Under the pieces are notes generated by a model. It ran no database searches and was not told where the DNA came from. It saw only the letters and a program-made list of their open reading frames with translations. Of a stretch of DNA of 64,000 bases, positions 32,745 through 41,001 are shown in pieces. A program made the position numbers and the translations under genes. Origin of the DNA: Deferribacter thermophilus (GTDB lineage: Bacteria; Chrysiogenota; Deferribacteres; Deferribacterales; Deferribacteraceae). The stretch is taken from the NCBI RefSeq assembly GCF_049472675.1, contig NZ_JAPNXM010000006.1:87280-151279 (forward strand), read 5' to 3'. Numbering within the stretch: position 1 is the stretch's first letter; each line of letters starts with the position of its first letter.

Positions 32745-33237
32745 TACGGGTAATTATTTTTGGAAAATATTTTTTATTTTTGTCAAATAGAAGATATTTA
32801 ATTGTTTCTTTCATCTTTTCATCAGAAATTTCAACAAAATGACCATCAGCTTCGATATATTTTATATTATTTTTATCTAATATATACCCTTTGACGGTAT
32901 AGAGTCCTCTTTTTTCTTCAACAAATTCAGTAATTATCCTATAGTTTTCTTTAATATGAAGTGACTTTTTAAATTTTATCTGTAACATTCTTGTAAAACA
33001 GAGATTTTTGGCACTGCTAAAAACATAAGCACACCAACCAAGAGTTTCATCAAGTAATGCAGAAGCTATCCCACCATGAACGATCCCTTTAAAGCCGTTA
33101 TACCCATCTGGGATTAAAATATCTGAGCAAACAGTATTGTTTTCCACATAAAATATATGTTTTAAACCGATTTCATTATCAATACCGCAAACAAAACATT
33201 TTGTAGAATGGGGTAAGTATAACCTTTCAAAATTCAT
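32719..33237 (-). CDS. PaaI-like hotdog thioesterase
   Basis: 172 residues, single hotdog-fold domain. N-terminal KCFVCGIDNEIGLKH is the Cys-containing opening common in this family, and GYNGFKGIVHGGIASALLDETLGW holds the HGGxxxxxxDE active-site motif. These enzymes hydrolyse acyl-CoA thioesters, often aromatic or short-chain. ATG 33237 is preferred over a TTG at 33273, although neither has a strong ribosome site. Its 3' end overlaps the convergent membrane-protein gene by 26 bases, an unusual arrangement that leaves no terminator room. Confidence 0.82.
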   Translation of the reverse strand: MNFERLYLPHSTKCFVCGIDNEIGLKHIFYVENNTVCSDILIPDGYNGFKGIVHGGIASALLDETLGWCAYVFSSAKNLCFTRMLQIKFKKSLHIKENYRIITEFVEEKRGLYTVKGYILDKNNIKYIEADGHFVEISDEKMKETIKYLLFDKNKKYFPKIITRIKELTARD

Positions 33238-33287
33238 GTTAGATTTTTTACTTCTAATTATTGTAAATGGCAATCTTTTTTGTTTGA

Positions 33288-33296
33288 TGTTATAAT
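33288..33296 (+). promoter_or_regulatory. extended -10 promoter of glpK
   Basis: TG-T-TATAAT at 33288-33296 is a perfect extended -10 element, 40 bases upstream of the glpK ATG. The -35 region (TGGCAA, 17 bases upstream) is poor, as is usual with extended -10 promoters. No CRP or GlpR operator is evident. Confidence 0.5.
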
Positions 33297-33335
33297 TAAT
33301 TTGAATTATTTAGTAGTTTGAAAAAGAGGTGTACT

Positions 33336-34823
33336 ATGAAAAAATATGTTTTAGCATTAGATTCTGGTACTACAGGGAATAAAGCTATTGCATTTGATTT
33401 GGAAGGTAATATTGCAGCTTATTCTTACACAGAATTTCCACAAATATTCCCTAAAAGTGGGTGGGTAGAGCAAGCCCCTTTTGATATACTTAATAGTGCC
33501 TTGAAAGTGTTAAAAGATGTTATTGATAAGGTTGGTTCAGAAAACATTATATCTATTGGGATTACAAATCAAAGAGAGACAACAATAATTTGGGATAAAA
33601 ATAGTGGAGAGCCTTTATATAATGCAGTAGTTTGGCAATGTAGAAGATCTTCAGAAATTTGTGATAGATTAGTAGAAAATAAAAAAATGATTAAAGAAAA
33701 AACAGGGTTGTTTTTAGATCCATATTTTAGTGCTACAAAGGTAATATGGTTGTATGAAAATGTTGAAAATGTAAAAAAAGCTATTGATAAAGGTGATGCT
33801 TTATTTGGTACTGTCGATAGTTGGTTGCTTTATAATTTGACATCAAATAATGCTCATTTGACAGATATTACAAATGCTTCAAGAACTATGTTTTTTAATA
33901 TTAACAAATTAGAGTATGACAGTGAATTGTTAAAATTATTTGGTATCCCAGAAAATATTTTGCCAGAAGTAAAACCATCAGGTGATTTTTTTGGAGTTGT
34001 CGATAAAAAATTTTTTGGGTGTGAAATACCGATAACTGCTGTGATTGGTGATCAACAATCTGCTCTTTTTGCTCATGGAGGCTGGAGGGAAGGATTAATA
34101 AAAAATACTTATGGGACAGGTTTATTTTTGATGACATCCACTAAAAACAATATTTATCAAAGCGAAAGTCTCATTTCAACGATTGCATGGAAGATAGATG
34201 ATGATATTGAGTATGCTTTGGAAGGAAGTGTCTTTATAGGTGGATCACTCGTTCAGTGGATAAGGGATAATCTAAATCTGATAGAAAAAAGTTCTGATAT
34301 TGAAAGGCTTGCAGCAGAAGTGGATAGTTCTGAAGGGGTTTTTATAGTACCTGCTTTTAGTGGGTTAGGTGCACCTTACTGGGATCATTCTGCGAGAGGT
34401 ATTATTATTGGTATTACAAGAGGTACAAAAAAAGAGCATTTGGCTAGAGCTGCACTTGAAGCAATAGCTTATCAAGTAAAAGATATTTATGAAGAATTAA
34501 AAAAGGATACAGAGATTGATTTTAAAACGCTTTCTGTAGATGGAGGTGCATCAGAAAACAGATTATTGATGCAAATACAGGCTGATATGTTAGGTATACC
34601 TGTAGAAAAACCATCTATTAAAGAATCCACAGCATTTGGTGCTGCAGGTTTGGCAGGTATTATATCAGGAGTTTGGAATAAAGATGATATATTAAAGTTT
34701 AGAGCTTTAGATTCAGTTTTTAGACAAAATGATAGGGATGGGTACTACATTAAAGGGTACTCTATTTGGAAAGAAGCTGTAAAGCGGTCTTTTGGTTGGA
34801 ATAAATTAATAAGTAATTGCTGA
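33336..34823 (+). CDS. glpK: glycerol kinase
   Basis: 495 residues, the normal GlpK length, FGGY family. It phosphorylates glycerol to sn-glycerol 3-phosphate. ALDSGTTGNKAIAFD (phosphate loop), NQRETTIIWDK, the VVWQCRRS segment that contacts glycerol and GDQQSALFAHG are present, and AFSGLGAPYWDHSARG matches. AAGAGG lies before ATG 33336; an in-frame TTG at 33318 is unlikely. No glpF or glpD is adjacent. The stop overlaps mqnB's start (TGATG), an odd partner for glycerol metabolism. Confidence 0.92.
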   Translation: MKKYVLALDSGTTGNKAIAFDLEGNIAAYSYTEFPQIFPKSGWVEQAPFDILNSALKVLKDVIDKVGSENIISIGITNQRETTIIWDKNSGEPLYNAVVWQCRRSSEICDRLVENKKMIKEKTGLFLDPYFSATKVIWLYENVENVKKAIDKGDALFGTVDSWLLYNLTSNNAHLTDITNASRTMFFNINKLEYDSELLKLFGIPENILPEVKPSGDFFGVVDKKFFGCEIPITAVIGDQQSALFAHGGWREGLIKNTYGTGLFLMTSTKNNIYQSESLISTIAWKIDDDIEYALEGSVFIGGSLVQWIRDNLNLIEKSSDIERLAAEVDSSEGVFIVPAFSGLGAPYWDHSARGIIIGITRGTKKEHLARAALEAIAYQVKDIYEELKKDTEIDFKTLSVDGGASENRLLMQIQADMLGIPVEKPSIKESTAFGAAGLAGIISGVWNKDDILKFRALDSVFRQNDRDGYYIKGYSIWKEAVKRSFGWNKLISNC

Positions 34824-35494
34824 TGAAAAGGAATTTAAAAGATATAGAAGTCAAAAATATCATTGTTATCCCAACTGTTAATGAATATAATTATCTTTTT
34901 GAATATCAACTAATCGAATATAATAGCATATTAAAATATGCCTTAAGTGACGATTTATTAGTTGTTATTAGTGGTATTGGTAAAATAAATACTGCAATAA
35001 CGATTACTTATCTTTTAAATTTAAATATTAGATTCAATAAGATTTTATTAGCAGGTATTGCTGGTGCATATAAAGACACTGGTTTGAAAGTAGGGGATGT
35101 GGTATCTATTAAAGAGGATTATTTTGTTGATGAAGCATTATTTCATAATAATACAATTAAAATGACTAACGAAATCAACTTTCCAGTTTGTAAGGATAAT
35201 AAAACAACTTTTTTAATTTTTAATTCATTAAAAGTTGTTAATGCTAATACTGTTTCTTTGATATCTGGTGATGACAAATTAAGTGAACTTTATCATAAGA
35301 AAACAAATGCATCTATTGAATCTATGGAAGGAGCAGCTTTTGGGCTGGTATGTAAAAAATTTAATGTTAATGCTTATCAGATTAGAGCGATTTCAAATTA
35401 TTGTGGTAATAGGGAAAAACAGATGTGGGATGTAAAAAAAGCATTAAAAAACCTAAAAGAGGTTTTATACAGTTTACATTTAGTAAAACATTAA
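34823..35494 (+). CDS. mqnB: futalosine hydrolase
   Basis: 223 residues of the nucleoside phosphorylase/hydrolase fold. The VISGIGKINTAITI loop, LLAGIAGAYKDTGLKVGDVV and SIESMEGAAFGLVCKK (purine and ribose contacts) are seen, and IRAISNYCGNREKQMWDVKKAL is the futalosine-hydrolase tail. It splits futalosine to dehypoxanthine futalosine and hypoxanthine in menaquinone synthesis. It starts at ATG 34823, overlapping the glpK stop. MqnD is 15 kb away in the same strand. An MTA/SAH nucleosidase is the main alternative, but the tail argues for MqnB. Confidence 0.82.
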   Translation: MKRNLKDIEVKNIIVIPTVNEYNYLFEYQLIEYNSILKYALSDDLLVVISGIGKINTAITITYLLNLNIRFNKILLAGIAGAYKDTGLKVGDVVSIKEDYFVDEALFHNNTIKMTNEINFPVCKDNKTTFLIFNSLKVVNANTVSLISGDDKLSELYHKKTNASIESMEGAAFGLVCKKFNVNAYQIRAISNYCGNREKQMWDVKKALKNLKEVLYSLHLVKH

Positions 35495-35512
35495 TAATGT
35501 GAACATTATTAA
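35491..35512. other. perfect AT-rich palindrome after mqnB
   Basis: TTAATAATG-TGAA-CATTATTAA is a nine-pair stem with a four-base loop beginning at the mqnB stop codon. It may end transcription weakly or serve as an operator site for the pcc promoter about 90 bases downstream. The low G+C stem and the absence of a long T tract argue against a strong terminator. Confidence 0.4.
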
Positions 35513-35599
35513 AATTAAAAAAGTATTTGATTGATAAAGCATATAATTTTCATTTATTTCAAGATAAATATTTAACAAGTCATCGTAAATATTTTTATA

Positions 35600-35628
35600 T
35601 TGACTTAAAATAAAAATTATGTTTTATT
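35600..35628 (+). promoter_or_regulatory. probable promoter of the carboxylase cluster
   Basis: TTGACT (35600-35605) is followed after 17 bases by TTTATT (35623-35628), with TATTAT offset by two bases as an alternative -10. The start of pccB is 30 bases downstream, after GGGGGAG. The -10 is weak, so confidence is moderate. Confidence 0.4.
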
Positions 35629-35657
35629 ATTGTAATAATAAACACAGGGGGAGTTTT

Positions 35658-37202
35658 ATGGAAGATAAAATTAAAGAGCTTCAGGAATTAAATCGCAAAG
35701 CTGAATTGGGCGGTGGCCCAGATCGAATTGCAAAACAGCATGAAAAAGGTAAGCTTACTGCAAGAGAAAGAATCGATAAGTTATTGGACAAAGGGACATT
35801 TGTAGAGTTAGACAAGTTTGTTGTTCATAGGTGTAATTATTTTGGTATGGAAAAGAATAAAATTTTGGGTGATGGGGTAGTAACTGGTTACGGTAAAATA
35901 AATGGTAGAACAGTATTTGTTTTTTCACAAGATTTCACTGTATTTGGTGGGTCGCTTTCTGAAATGTTTGCTAAAAAGATTTGCAAGATTATGGATCTTG
36001 CAATGGAGGTTGGCGCACCTGTTATCGGATTAAATGACTCTGGTGGTGCAAGGATTCAAGAAGGTGTTCTTTCTTTGGCTGGATACGCTGATATATTCTT
36101 GAGAAATACACTTGCTTCAGGCGTAATACCACAAATAAGTGCAATAATGGGACCTTGTGCAGGTGGGGCAGTTTATTCCCCAGCGTTAACAGACTTTATT
36201 TTTATGGTTAAAGAAACTAGCTATATGTTTATCACTGGTCCAGAAGTTGTAAAAACTGTGACAAATGAAGTGGTTACTAAAGAAGAACTTGGTGGTGCAA
36301 TGACACATAATACCAAGAGTGGTGTGGCACATTATGCAGCTGAAAATGATGAAGAGTGCTTGATGAGAATAAGAGAATTATTGAGCTATCTTCCATCTAA
36401 TAATATGGAAGATCCACCTGTTGTTCCTTGTAAAGATGATCCAAACAGAATTGAGAAAAAATTAAACGAGATAATACCTACAGATCCTAACAAACCTTAC
36501 GATATGTATGATGTTATAAAATTAATAGTTGATGATGGTAACTTTTTTGAAATCCATCAGCATTATGCAAAAAATTTAATAGTTGGCTTTGCAAGATTAA
36601 ATGGTAAAACTGTAGGTATTGTTGCAAATCAACCAGCTGTTTTAGCTGGAGCACTTGATATAGATGCATCATTAAAAGGTGCGAGATTTGTAAGATTTTG
36701 TGATGCTTTTAATATACCATTATTAACATTTGTTGATGTACCTGGCTTTATGCCTGGGACAGCTCAAGAGTATGGTGGTATTATTAAGCATGGTGCTAAA
36801 TTGCTGTATGCTTATTGCGAAGCTACTGTTCCTAAAGTTACTGTAATTACAAGGAAGGCTTATGGTGGAGCCTATGATGTTTTGAGTTCTAAACATGTTA
36901 GAGGGGATATAAACTTTGCTTATCCAACTGCTGAAATTGCAGTTATGGGTCCAGATGGTGCTGTACAGATACTTTTTGCTAAAGAGGTTGCAAAAGCTGA
37001 TGACCCAGATGCAATGAAGAAGAGATTAGTAGAAGAATATAGAAAAACTTTTGCAAATCCATATAGAGCTGCTGAATTAGGATTTATTGATGAAGTTATT
37101 ATTCCAGAAAATACTAGACCAAAGGTTATTCAGGCATTCGAATTGTTGGCAAACAAAAGACAGTCAAATCCACCTAAAAAACATGGTAATATACCACTTT
37201 AA
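35658..37202 (+). CDS. pccB: acyl-CoA carboxylase carboxyltransferase subunit (PccB-like)
   Basis: 514 residues, typical of propionyl-CoA carboxylase beta or methylmalonyl-CoA decarboxylase alpha subunits. N-terminal GKLTARERIDKLLDKGTF, the crotonase-fold oxyanion segments GGARIQEGVLSLAGY and GPCAGGAVYSPALTDF, and the later PGFMPGTAQEYGGIIKHGAKLLYAYCEATVPK are visible. GGGGGAG lies before ATG 35658; an in-frame upstream ATG at 35619 is in the leader. It transfers CO2 from biotin to a short acyl-CoA. The adjacent biotin carboxylase favours a carboxylase over a sodium-pump decarboxylase. Confidence 0.9.
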   Translation: MEDKIKELQELNRKAELGGGPDRIAKQHEKGKLTARERIDKLLDKGTFVELDKFVVHRCNYFGMEKNKILGDGVVTGYGKINGRTVFVFSQDFTVFGGSLSEMFAKKICKIMDLAMEVGAPVIGLNDSGGARIQEGVLSLAGYADIFLRNTLASGVIPQISAIMGPCAGGAVYSPALTDFIFMVKETSYMFITGPEVVKTVTNEVVTKEELGGAMTHNTKSGVAHYAAENDEECLMRIRELLSYLPSNNMEDPPVVPCKDDPNRIEKKLNEIIPTDPNKPYDMYDVIKLIVDDGNFFEIHQHYAKNLIVGFARLNGKTVGIVANQPAVLAGALDIDASLKGARFVRFCDAFNIPLLTFVDVPGFMPGTAQEYGGIIKHGAKLLYAYCEATVPKVTVITRKAYGGAYDVLSSKHVRGDINFAYPTAEIAVMGPDGAVQILFAKEVAKADDPDAMKKRLVEEYRKTFANPYRAAELGFIDEVIIPENTRPKVIQAFELLANKRQSNPPKKHGNIPL

Positions 37203-37219
37203 AATTATGGAGGAAAACT

Positions 37220-38740
37220 ATGCCTGAGATAAAAAAAGTATTAGTTGCAAATAGAGGTGAAATTGCAATTAGAGTTTTTAGAACTTGTAGAAAAATGGGG
37301 ATTGGCACTGTAGCAATTTATACACATGCTGATAGAAAAGCTCCTCATGTAAGGTATGCTGATGAAGCTTATTGTATCACAGATAGTCCAGCTGATACTT
37401 CCTATTTAAAGATGGATAGAATAATAGATATTGCCAAAAAAACAGGAGCTGCGATCCATCCTGGATACGGATTTTATGCAGAAAATGCTGATTTTGCTAG
37501 AGCGTGTGCTGATGAAGGGATAATTTTTATTGGACCATCGCCTGAGCATATCGAGCTTATGGGTAGTAAAACTGGTGCTAGAAAAGCGATGCAAGAAGCT
37601 GGTGTGCCTGTAGTCCCAGGGACAAAAGACCCAGTAAAAGATTTGGAAGAAGCTAAAAAAGTGGCAGATGAAATCGGTTATCCAATAATGCTTAAGGCAG
37701 TTCATGGTGGTGGCGGAAAAGGGATGAGATTGGTTGAAAAACCAGAAGATTTAGAATCAGCTTTTAGAACTGCACAGTCAGAGGCTTTAAATGCTTTTGG
37801 AAGCAGCGAAGTTTATATAGAAAAATATATTGTTCAACCTCATCATGTGGAAATACAGGTTATGGGTGACATGCATGGTAATGCTCTTCATTTCTTTGAA
37901 AGAGAGTGTTCTATACAAAGGAGACATCAAAAGGTTATTGAAGAAGCTCCATCTCCATTTATAAATGATGAGACAAGGGCTAAAATGTATGAAGTAGCTG
38001 TGAAAGCTGTTAAAAAGCTTGGATATTATAGTGCTGGTACATTAGAATTTATTGTTGGTGCTGACCAAAATTTTTATTTTCTTGAAATGAACACAAGGTT
38101 GCAGGTGGAGCATCCAGTTACTGAGCTAATAACAGGTGTAGATCTTGTTAACCAGATGATTAGAGTAGCTGAAGGAAAAGAGCTTCTTTATAAACAGGAT
38201 GAAATTATCAGAAGAGGGCATGCTATAGAATGCAGGATTTATGCTGAAGATCCTACCAATAATTTTGCTCCATCACCTGGTCTTATCACAGTGTATGAAG
38301 AGCCAGGTGGTCCAAATGTAAGAGTAGATAGTGGTGCATATCAGGGGTATGAAGTGCCTTTATACTATGACCCAATGATTGCAAAACTTTGTACAATAGG
38401 AAAAGATAGAGAATACGCTATAAGAAATATGAGACGAGCTCTTAGTGAGTACAAAATTGCAGGGATAAAAACCTCTATACCATTTCACTTAAGAGTTTTG
38501 AAAAACGAAACATTTTTATCTGGCAACTATGATACAGGATTTATAGACAATAAATTCGATTTTGAGGATTTAAAGCGAAAAGAAAATGAAGATGTTTCTG
38601 TACCAGTTATTGCAGCTGCGATAAAACAGTTGCTGTCTGAAAAAATTGCAGCTGAAAGAGCTATTACTCGTCCAGATGTTGGTGAATCAAACTGGAAGAG
38701 ATCGGGTAAGCTTTACAATATTTGTAACAGGTTAGCTTAG
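37220..38740 (+). CDS. accC: biotin carboxylase subunit of acyl-CoA carboxylase
   Basis: 506 residues: ATP-grasp biotin carboxylase (VLVANRGEIAIRVFRTC, HPGYGFYAENADFA, HGGGGKGMRLV, QRRHQKVIEEAPSP, FLEMNTRLQVEHPVTE) with no C-terminal biotinyl domain, so the carrier is separate at 38750. It carboxylates biotin with ATP and bicarbonate. It could be the AccC of fatty acid synthesis or the alpha chain of a propionyl-CoA carboxylase; position between pccB and a methylmalonyl-CoA mutase suggests the latter. Extra C-terminal residues (about 450-506) lie beyond the typical AccC end. Confidence 0.9.
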   Translation: MPEIKKVLVANRGEIAIRVFRTCRKMGIGTVAIYTHADRKAPHVRYADEAYCITDSPADTSYLKMDRIIDIAKKTGAAIHPGYGFYAENADFARACADEGIIFIGPSPEHIELMGSKTGARKAMQEAGVPVVPGTKDPVKDLEEAKKVADEIGYPIMLKAVHGGGGKGMRLVEKPEDLESAFRTAQSEALNAFGSSEVYIEKYIVQPHHVEIQVMGDMHGNALHFFERECSIQRRHQKVIEEAPSPFINDETRAKMYEVAVKAVKKLGYYSAGTLEFIVGADQNFYFLEMNTRLQVEHPVTELITGVDLVNQMIRVAEGKELLYKQDEIIRRGHAIECRIYAEDPTNNFAPSPGLITVYEEPGGPNVRVDSGAYQGYEVPLYYDPMIAKLCTIGKDREYAIRNMRRALSEYKIAGIKTSIPFHLRVLKNETFLSGNYDTGFIDNKFDFEDLKRKENEDVSVPVIAAAIKQLLSEKIAAERAITRPDVGESNWKRSGKLYNICNRLA

Positions 38741-38749
38741 GAGGTTATC

Positions 38750-39283
38750 ATGCCAGTAAAAAGGGATTATTATGTTACGGTTGAAGGTAGAGAAGAAGAA
38801 ATAAAGGTAGACTTAGAAGAGAAAGAGCCTTTTATTTACGAAGTTGAAATAGATGGTAAAAAATATAATGTGGATTTTGCTCAAATTAACGAAGCGATAT
38901 ATTCACTTATAATTGATGGAAAATCTTATGCTGTGGAGATAAGTGAAAAAGGGAATAATTTTGAAGTAATCGTAGATGGTGATAACTATAATATTGAAGT
39001 GTTGGATGAAATGAAACGCTTTATGAAGATGAGAGCATCTGCGGCATTGGAAGGGCGTCAGGTTATAGAAGCACAAATGCCTGGATATATCTGGAAATGC
39101 TTAAAGAATGTAGGAGATGAAGTTGAAGAAGGTGAAACCGTAATGATATTAGTTGCAATGAAGATGGAAAATGAAATTAAGTCACCCAAAAAGGGGGTAA
39201 TTACAGAGATTTTTGTTGAAGCAAGTGAAGACCCCAACGAAAGTACAGTTAAGATAGGTGATAAATTGTTTGTGGTAGAATAA
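38750..39283 (+). CDS. biotin carboxyl carrier protein with N-terminal extension
   Basis: 177 residues. The C-terminal half is a biotinyl domain with the biotin-accepting Lys138 in LVAMKMENEI, flanked by MPGYIWK and GDEVEEGETV. The first ~95 residues are repetitive beta strands (IYEVEIDGKKYNVDF, IYSLIIDGKSYAVEI, FEVIVDGDNYNIEV), each ending in 'DG' turns, which may bind the carboxyltransferase. It carries carboxybiotin between the biotin carboxylase (37220) and PccB-like (35658) subunits. RBS AGGAGG is close. A terminator follows immediately. Confidence 0.9.
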   Translation: MPVKRDYYVTVEGREEEIKVDLEEKEPFIYEVEIDGKKYNVDFAQINEAIYSLIIDGKSYAVEISEKGNNFEVIVDGDNYNIEVLDEMKRFMKMRASAALEGRQVIEAQMPGYIWKCLKNVGDEVEEGETVMILVAMKMENEIKSPKKGVITEIFVEASEDPNESTVKIGDKLFVVE

Positions 39284-39287
39284 ACCG

Positions 39288-39317
39288 AAAGGCCGCTTCA
39301 AAGCGGCTTTTCTTTTT
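39288..39317 (+). terminator. intrinsic terminator after the biotin carrier gene
   Basis: GGCCGC-TTCAAA-GCGGC with extra A-T pairs on the outside is followed by TTTTCTTTTTT, a classical terminator ending just before the next ribosome site (GCAGGAGGAG). It probably lets only part of transcription reach the methylmalonyl-CoA mutase gene. Confidence 0.85.
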
Positions 39318-39330
39318 TGCAGGAGGAGTT

Positions 39331-40971
39331 ATGTATAAAAAGTGGGAAGAATTATATAAAAAGTCTATTGAAAGATTTCCTGAAAGAAAAAAAGATTTTC
39401 GAACTACTAGTGGGATTAAAATAAAGCCTTTTTATACTCCTGATGATATAAAAAATTTAAACTATGATGAGCAATTGGGGTATCCAGGTTTATACCCTTT
39501 TACCAGAGGTGTTCAGCCAACAATGTACAGAAGCCGTTTTTGGACTATGAGACAGTACGCTGGTTTTGCTACGGCTGAAGAGTCAAATAAAAGATATCAT
39601 TATTTATTACAACAAGGTACAATGGGGCTTTCTGTTGCTTTTGATTTACCTACACAGATTGGTTACGATTCTGATGACCCTATGGCAGAAGGGGAGGTTG
39701 GTAGAGTAGGTGTTGCTATCGATTCATTAGCAGATATGGAAATTTTATTTGATGGTATCCCATTAGATAAAGTTTCTACTTCTATGACAATTAATGCTAC
39801 TGCTTCAATATTACTAGCTTTTTATATTGCTGTTGCTGAAAAACAGGGAGTATCTTCTGATAAATTAAGTGGTACGATTCAAAATGATATTTTAAAAGAA
39901 TATATTGCAAGAGGAACATATATATTTCCTCCAAAGGAATCGATGAGGATTATCACAGATATTTTTGCTTTTTGTAAAGATTATGTTCCAAAATGGAATA
40001 CTATAAGTATAAGTGGTTATCACATTAGAGAAGCTGGTTCTACAGCTGTTCAAGAGGTGGCATTTACTCTTGCTGATGGTATAGAATATGTGAAATCAGC
40101 AATTGAAGCAGGTTTAGATGTGGATGAGTTTGCTGGTAGATTATCATTTTTCTTTAATTGTCATAATAACTTCTTAGAAGAGATTGCAAAATTTAGGGCT
40201 GCAAGAAGATTATGGGCTAAAATAATGAAAGAGCGCTTTGGGGCTAAAAATCCAAGATCATGTATGCTCCGTTTTCATACTCAAACAGCAGGAAGTACAT
40301 TAACTGCACAACAACCAGAAAATAATATAGTTAGAGTTGCTATACAAGCTTTAGCTGCAGTATTAGGGGGTACTCAATCCTTACATACAAACTCTTATGA
40401 TGAAGCATTAGCTTTACCTACAGAAAAATCAGTAAGGATTGCTTTAAGAACTCAACAGATTATAGCACATGAAAGTGGTGTTGCAGATACAATTGACCCA
40501 TTGGCTGGCTCATATCTTATTGAAAGCTGGACAAATGAGATAGAACAAAAAGCTGAAGAATATATTAAAAAAATTGATGAATTAGGTGGGATGATAAAAG
40601 CTATTGAAATGGGTTATGTACAAAAAGAGATTCAAAATAGCGCTTATGAATATCAATTATCTATCGAAAAAGGGGAGCAGATTGTAGTTGGTGTTAACAA
40701 ATACCAAATAGAAGAAGAGCCTCCAAAAGATATTCTCAAGATAGATCCAAAAGTAGAAGAAAATCAAAAAAGAAAATTGAAAGAATTAAGAGAAAAAAGG
40801 GATAATATAGCTGTACAAAACTCTCTAAAGAGATTAGAAGAAGTGGCAAAAACAAATGAAAATCTTATGCCATATATTATCAATTGTGCTAAAAACTATG
40901 CAACTCTTGGGGAAATTGTAAAATCTTTAAAAAATGTTTTTGGTGAATATAAAGAAAATATTGTGTTGTAA
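39331..40971 (+). CDS. methylmalonyl-CoA mutase catalytic subunit (without B12-binding domain)
   Basis: 546 residues, the two-subunit type. It holds the substrate-binding TIM barrel (YRSRFWTMRQYAGFATAEES, GLSVAFDLPTQIGYDSD) and the region around FHTQTAGSTLTAQQPENN and LGGTQSLHTNSYDEA, but no C-terminal cobalamin domain with the DxHxxG motif. The small B12 chain is not in the window, so it must be encoded elsewhere. The reaction interconverts methylmalonyl-CoA and succinyl-CoA, matching the neighbouring carboxylase. Good RBS AGGAGGAG. Confidence 0.93.
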   Translation: MYKKWEELYKKSIERFPERKKDFRTTSGIKIKPFYTPDDIKNLNYDEQLGYPGLYPFTRGVQPTMYRSRFWTMRQYAGFATAEESNKRYHYLLQQGTMGLSVAFDLPTQIGYDSDDPMAEGEVGRVGVAIDSLADMEILFDGIPLDKVSTSMTINATASILLAFYIAVAEKQGVSSDKLSGTIQNDILKEYIARGTYIFPPKESMRIITDIFAFCKDYVPKWNTISISGYHIREAGSTAVQEVAFTLADGIEYVKSAIEAGLDVDEFAGRLSFFFNCHNNFLEEIAKFRAARRLWAKIMKERFGAKNPRSCMLRFHTQTAGSTLTAQQPENNIVRVAIQALAAVLGGTQSLHTNSYDEALALPTEKSVRIALRTQQIIAHESGVADTIDPLAGSYLIESWTNEIEQKAEEYIKKIDELGGMIKAIEMGYVQKEIQNSAYEYQLSIEKGEQIVVGVNKYQIEEEPPKDILKIDPKVEENQKRKLKELREKRDNIAVQNSLKRLEEVAKTNENLMPYIINCAKNYATLGEIVKSLKNVFGEYKENIVL

Positions 40972-40979
40972 AAAATAGG

Positions 40980-41000
40980 GCAGGGGGTATCCCCTGCTTT
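40980..41000. terminator. bidirectional terminator between mutase and purB
   Basis: GCAGGGG-GTAT-CCCCTGC (40980-40997) is a seven-pair GC-rich stem. On the plus strand TTTATT follows; on the minus strand, just after the purB stop, it is followed by CCTATTTTTTAC. It serves both converging genes. Confidence 0.8.
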
Positions 41001-41001
41001 A

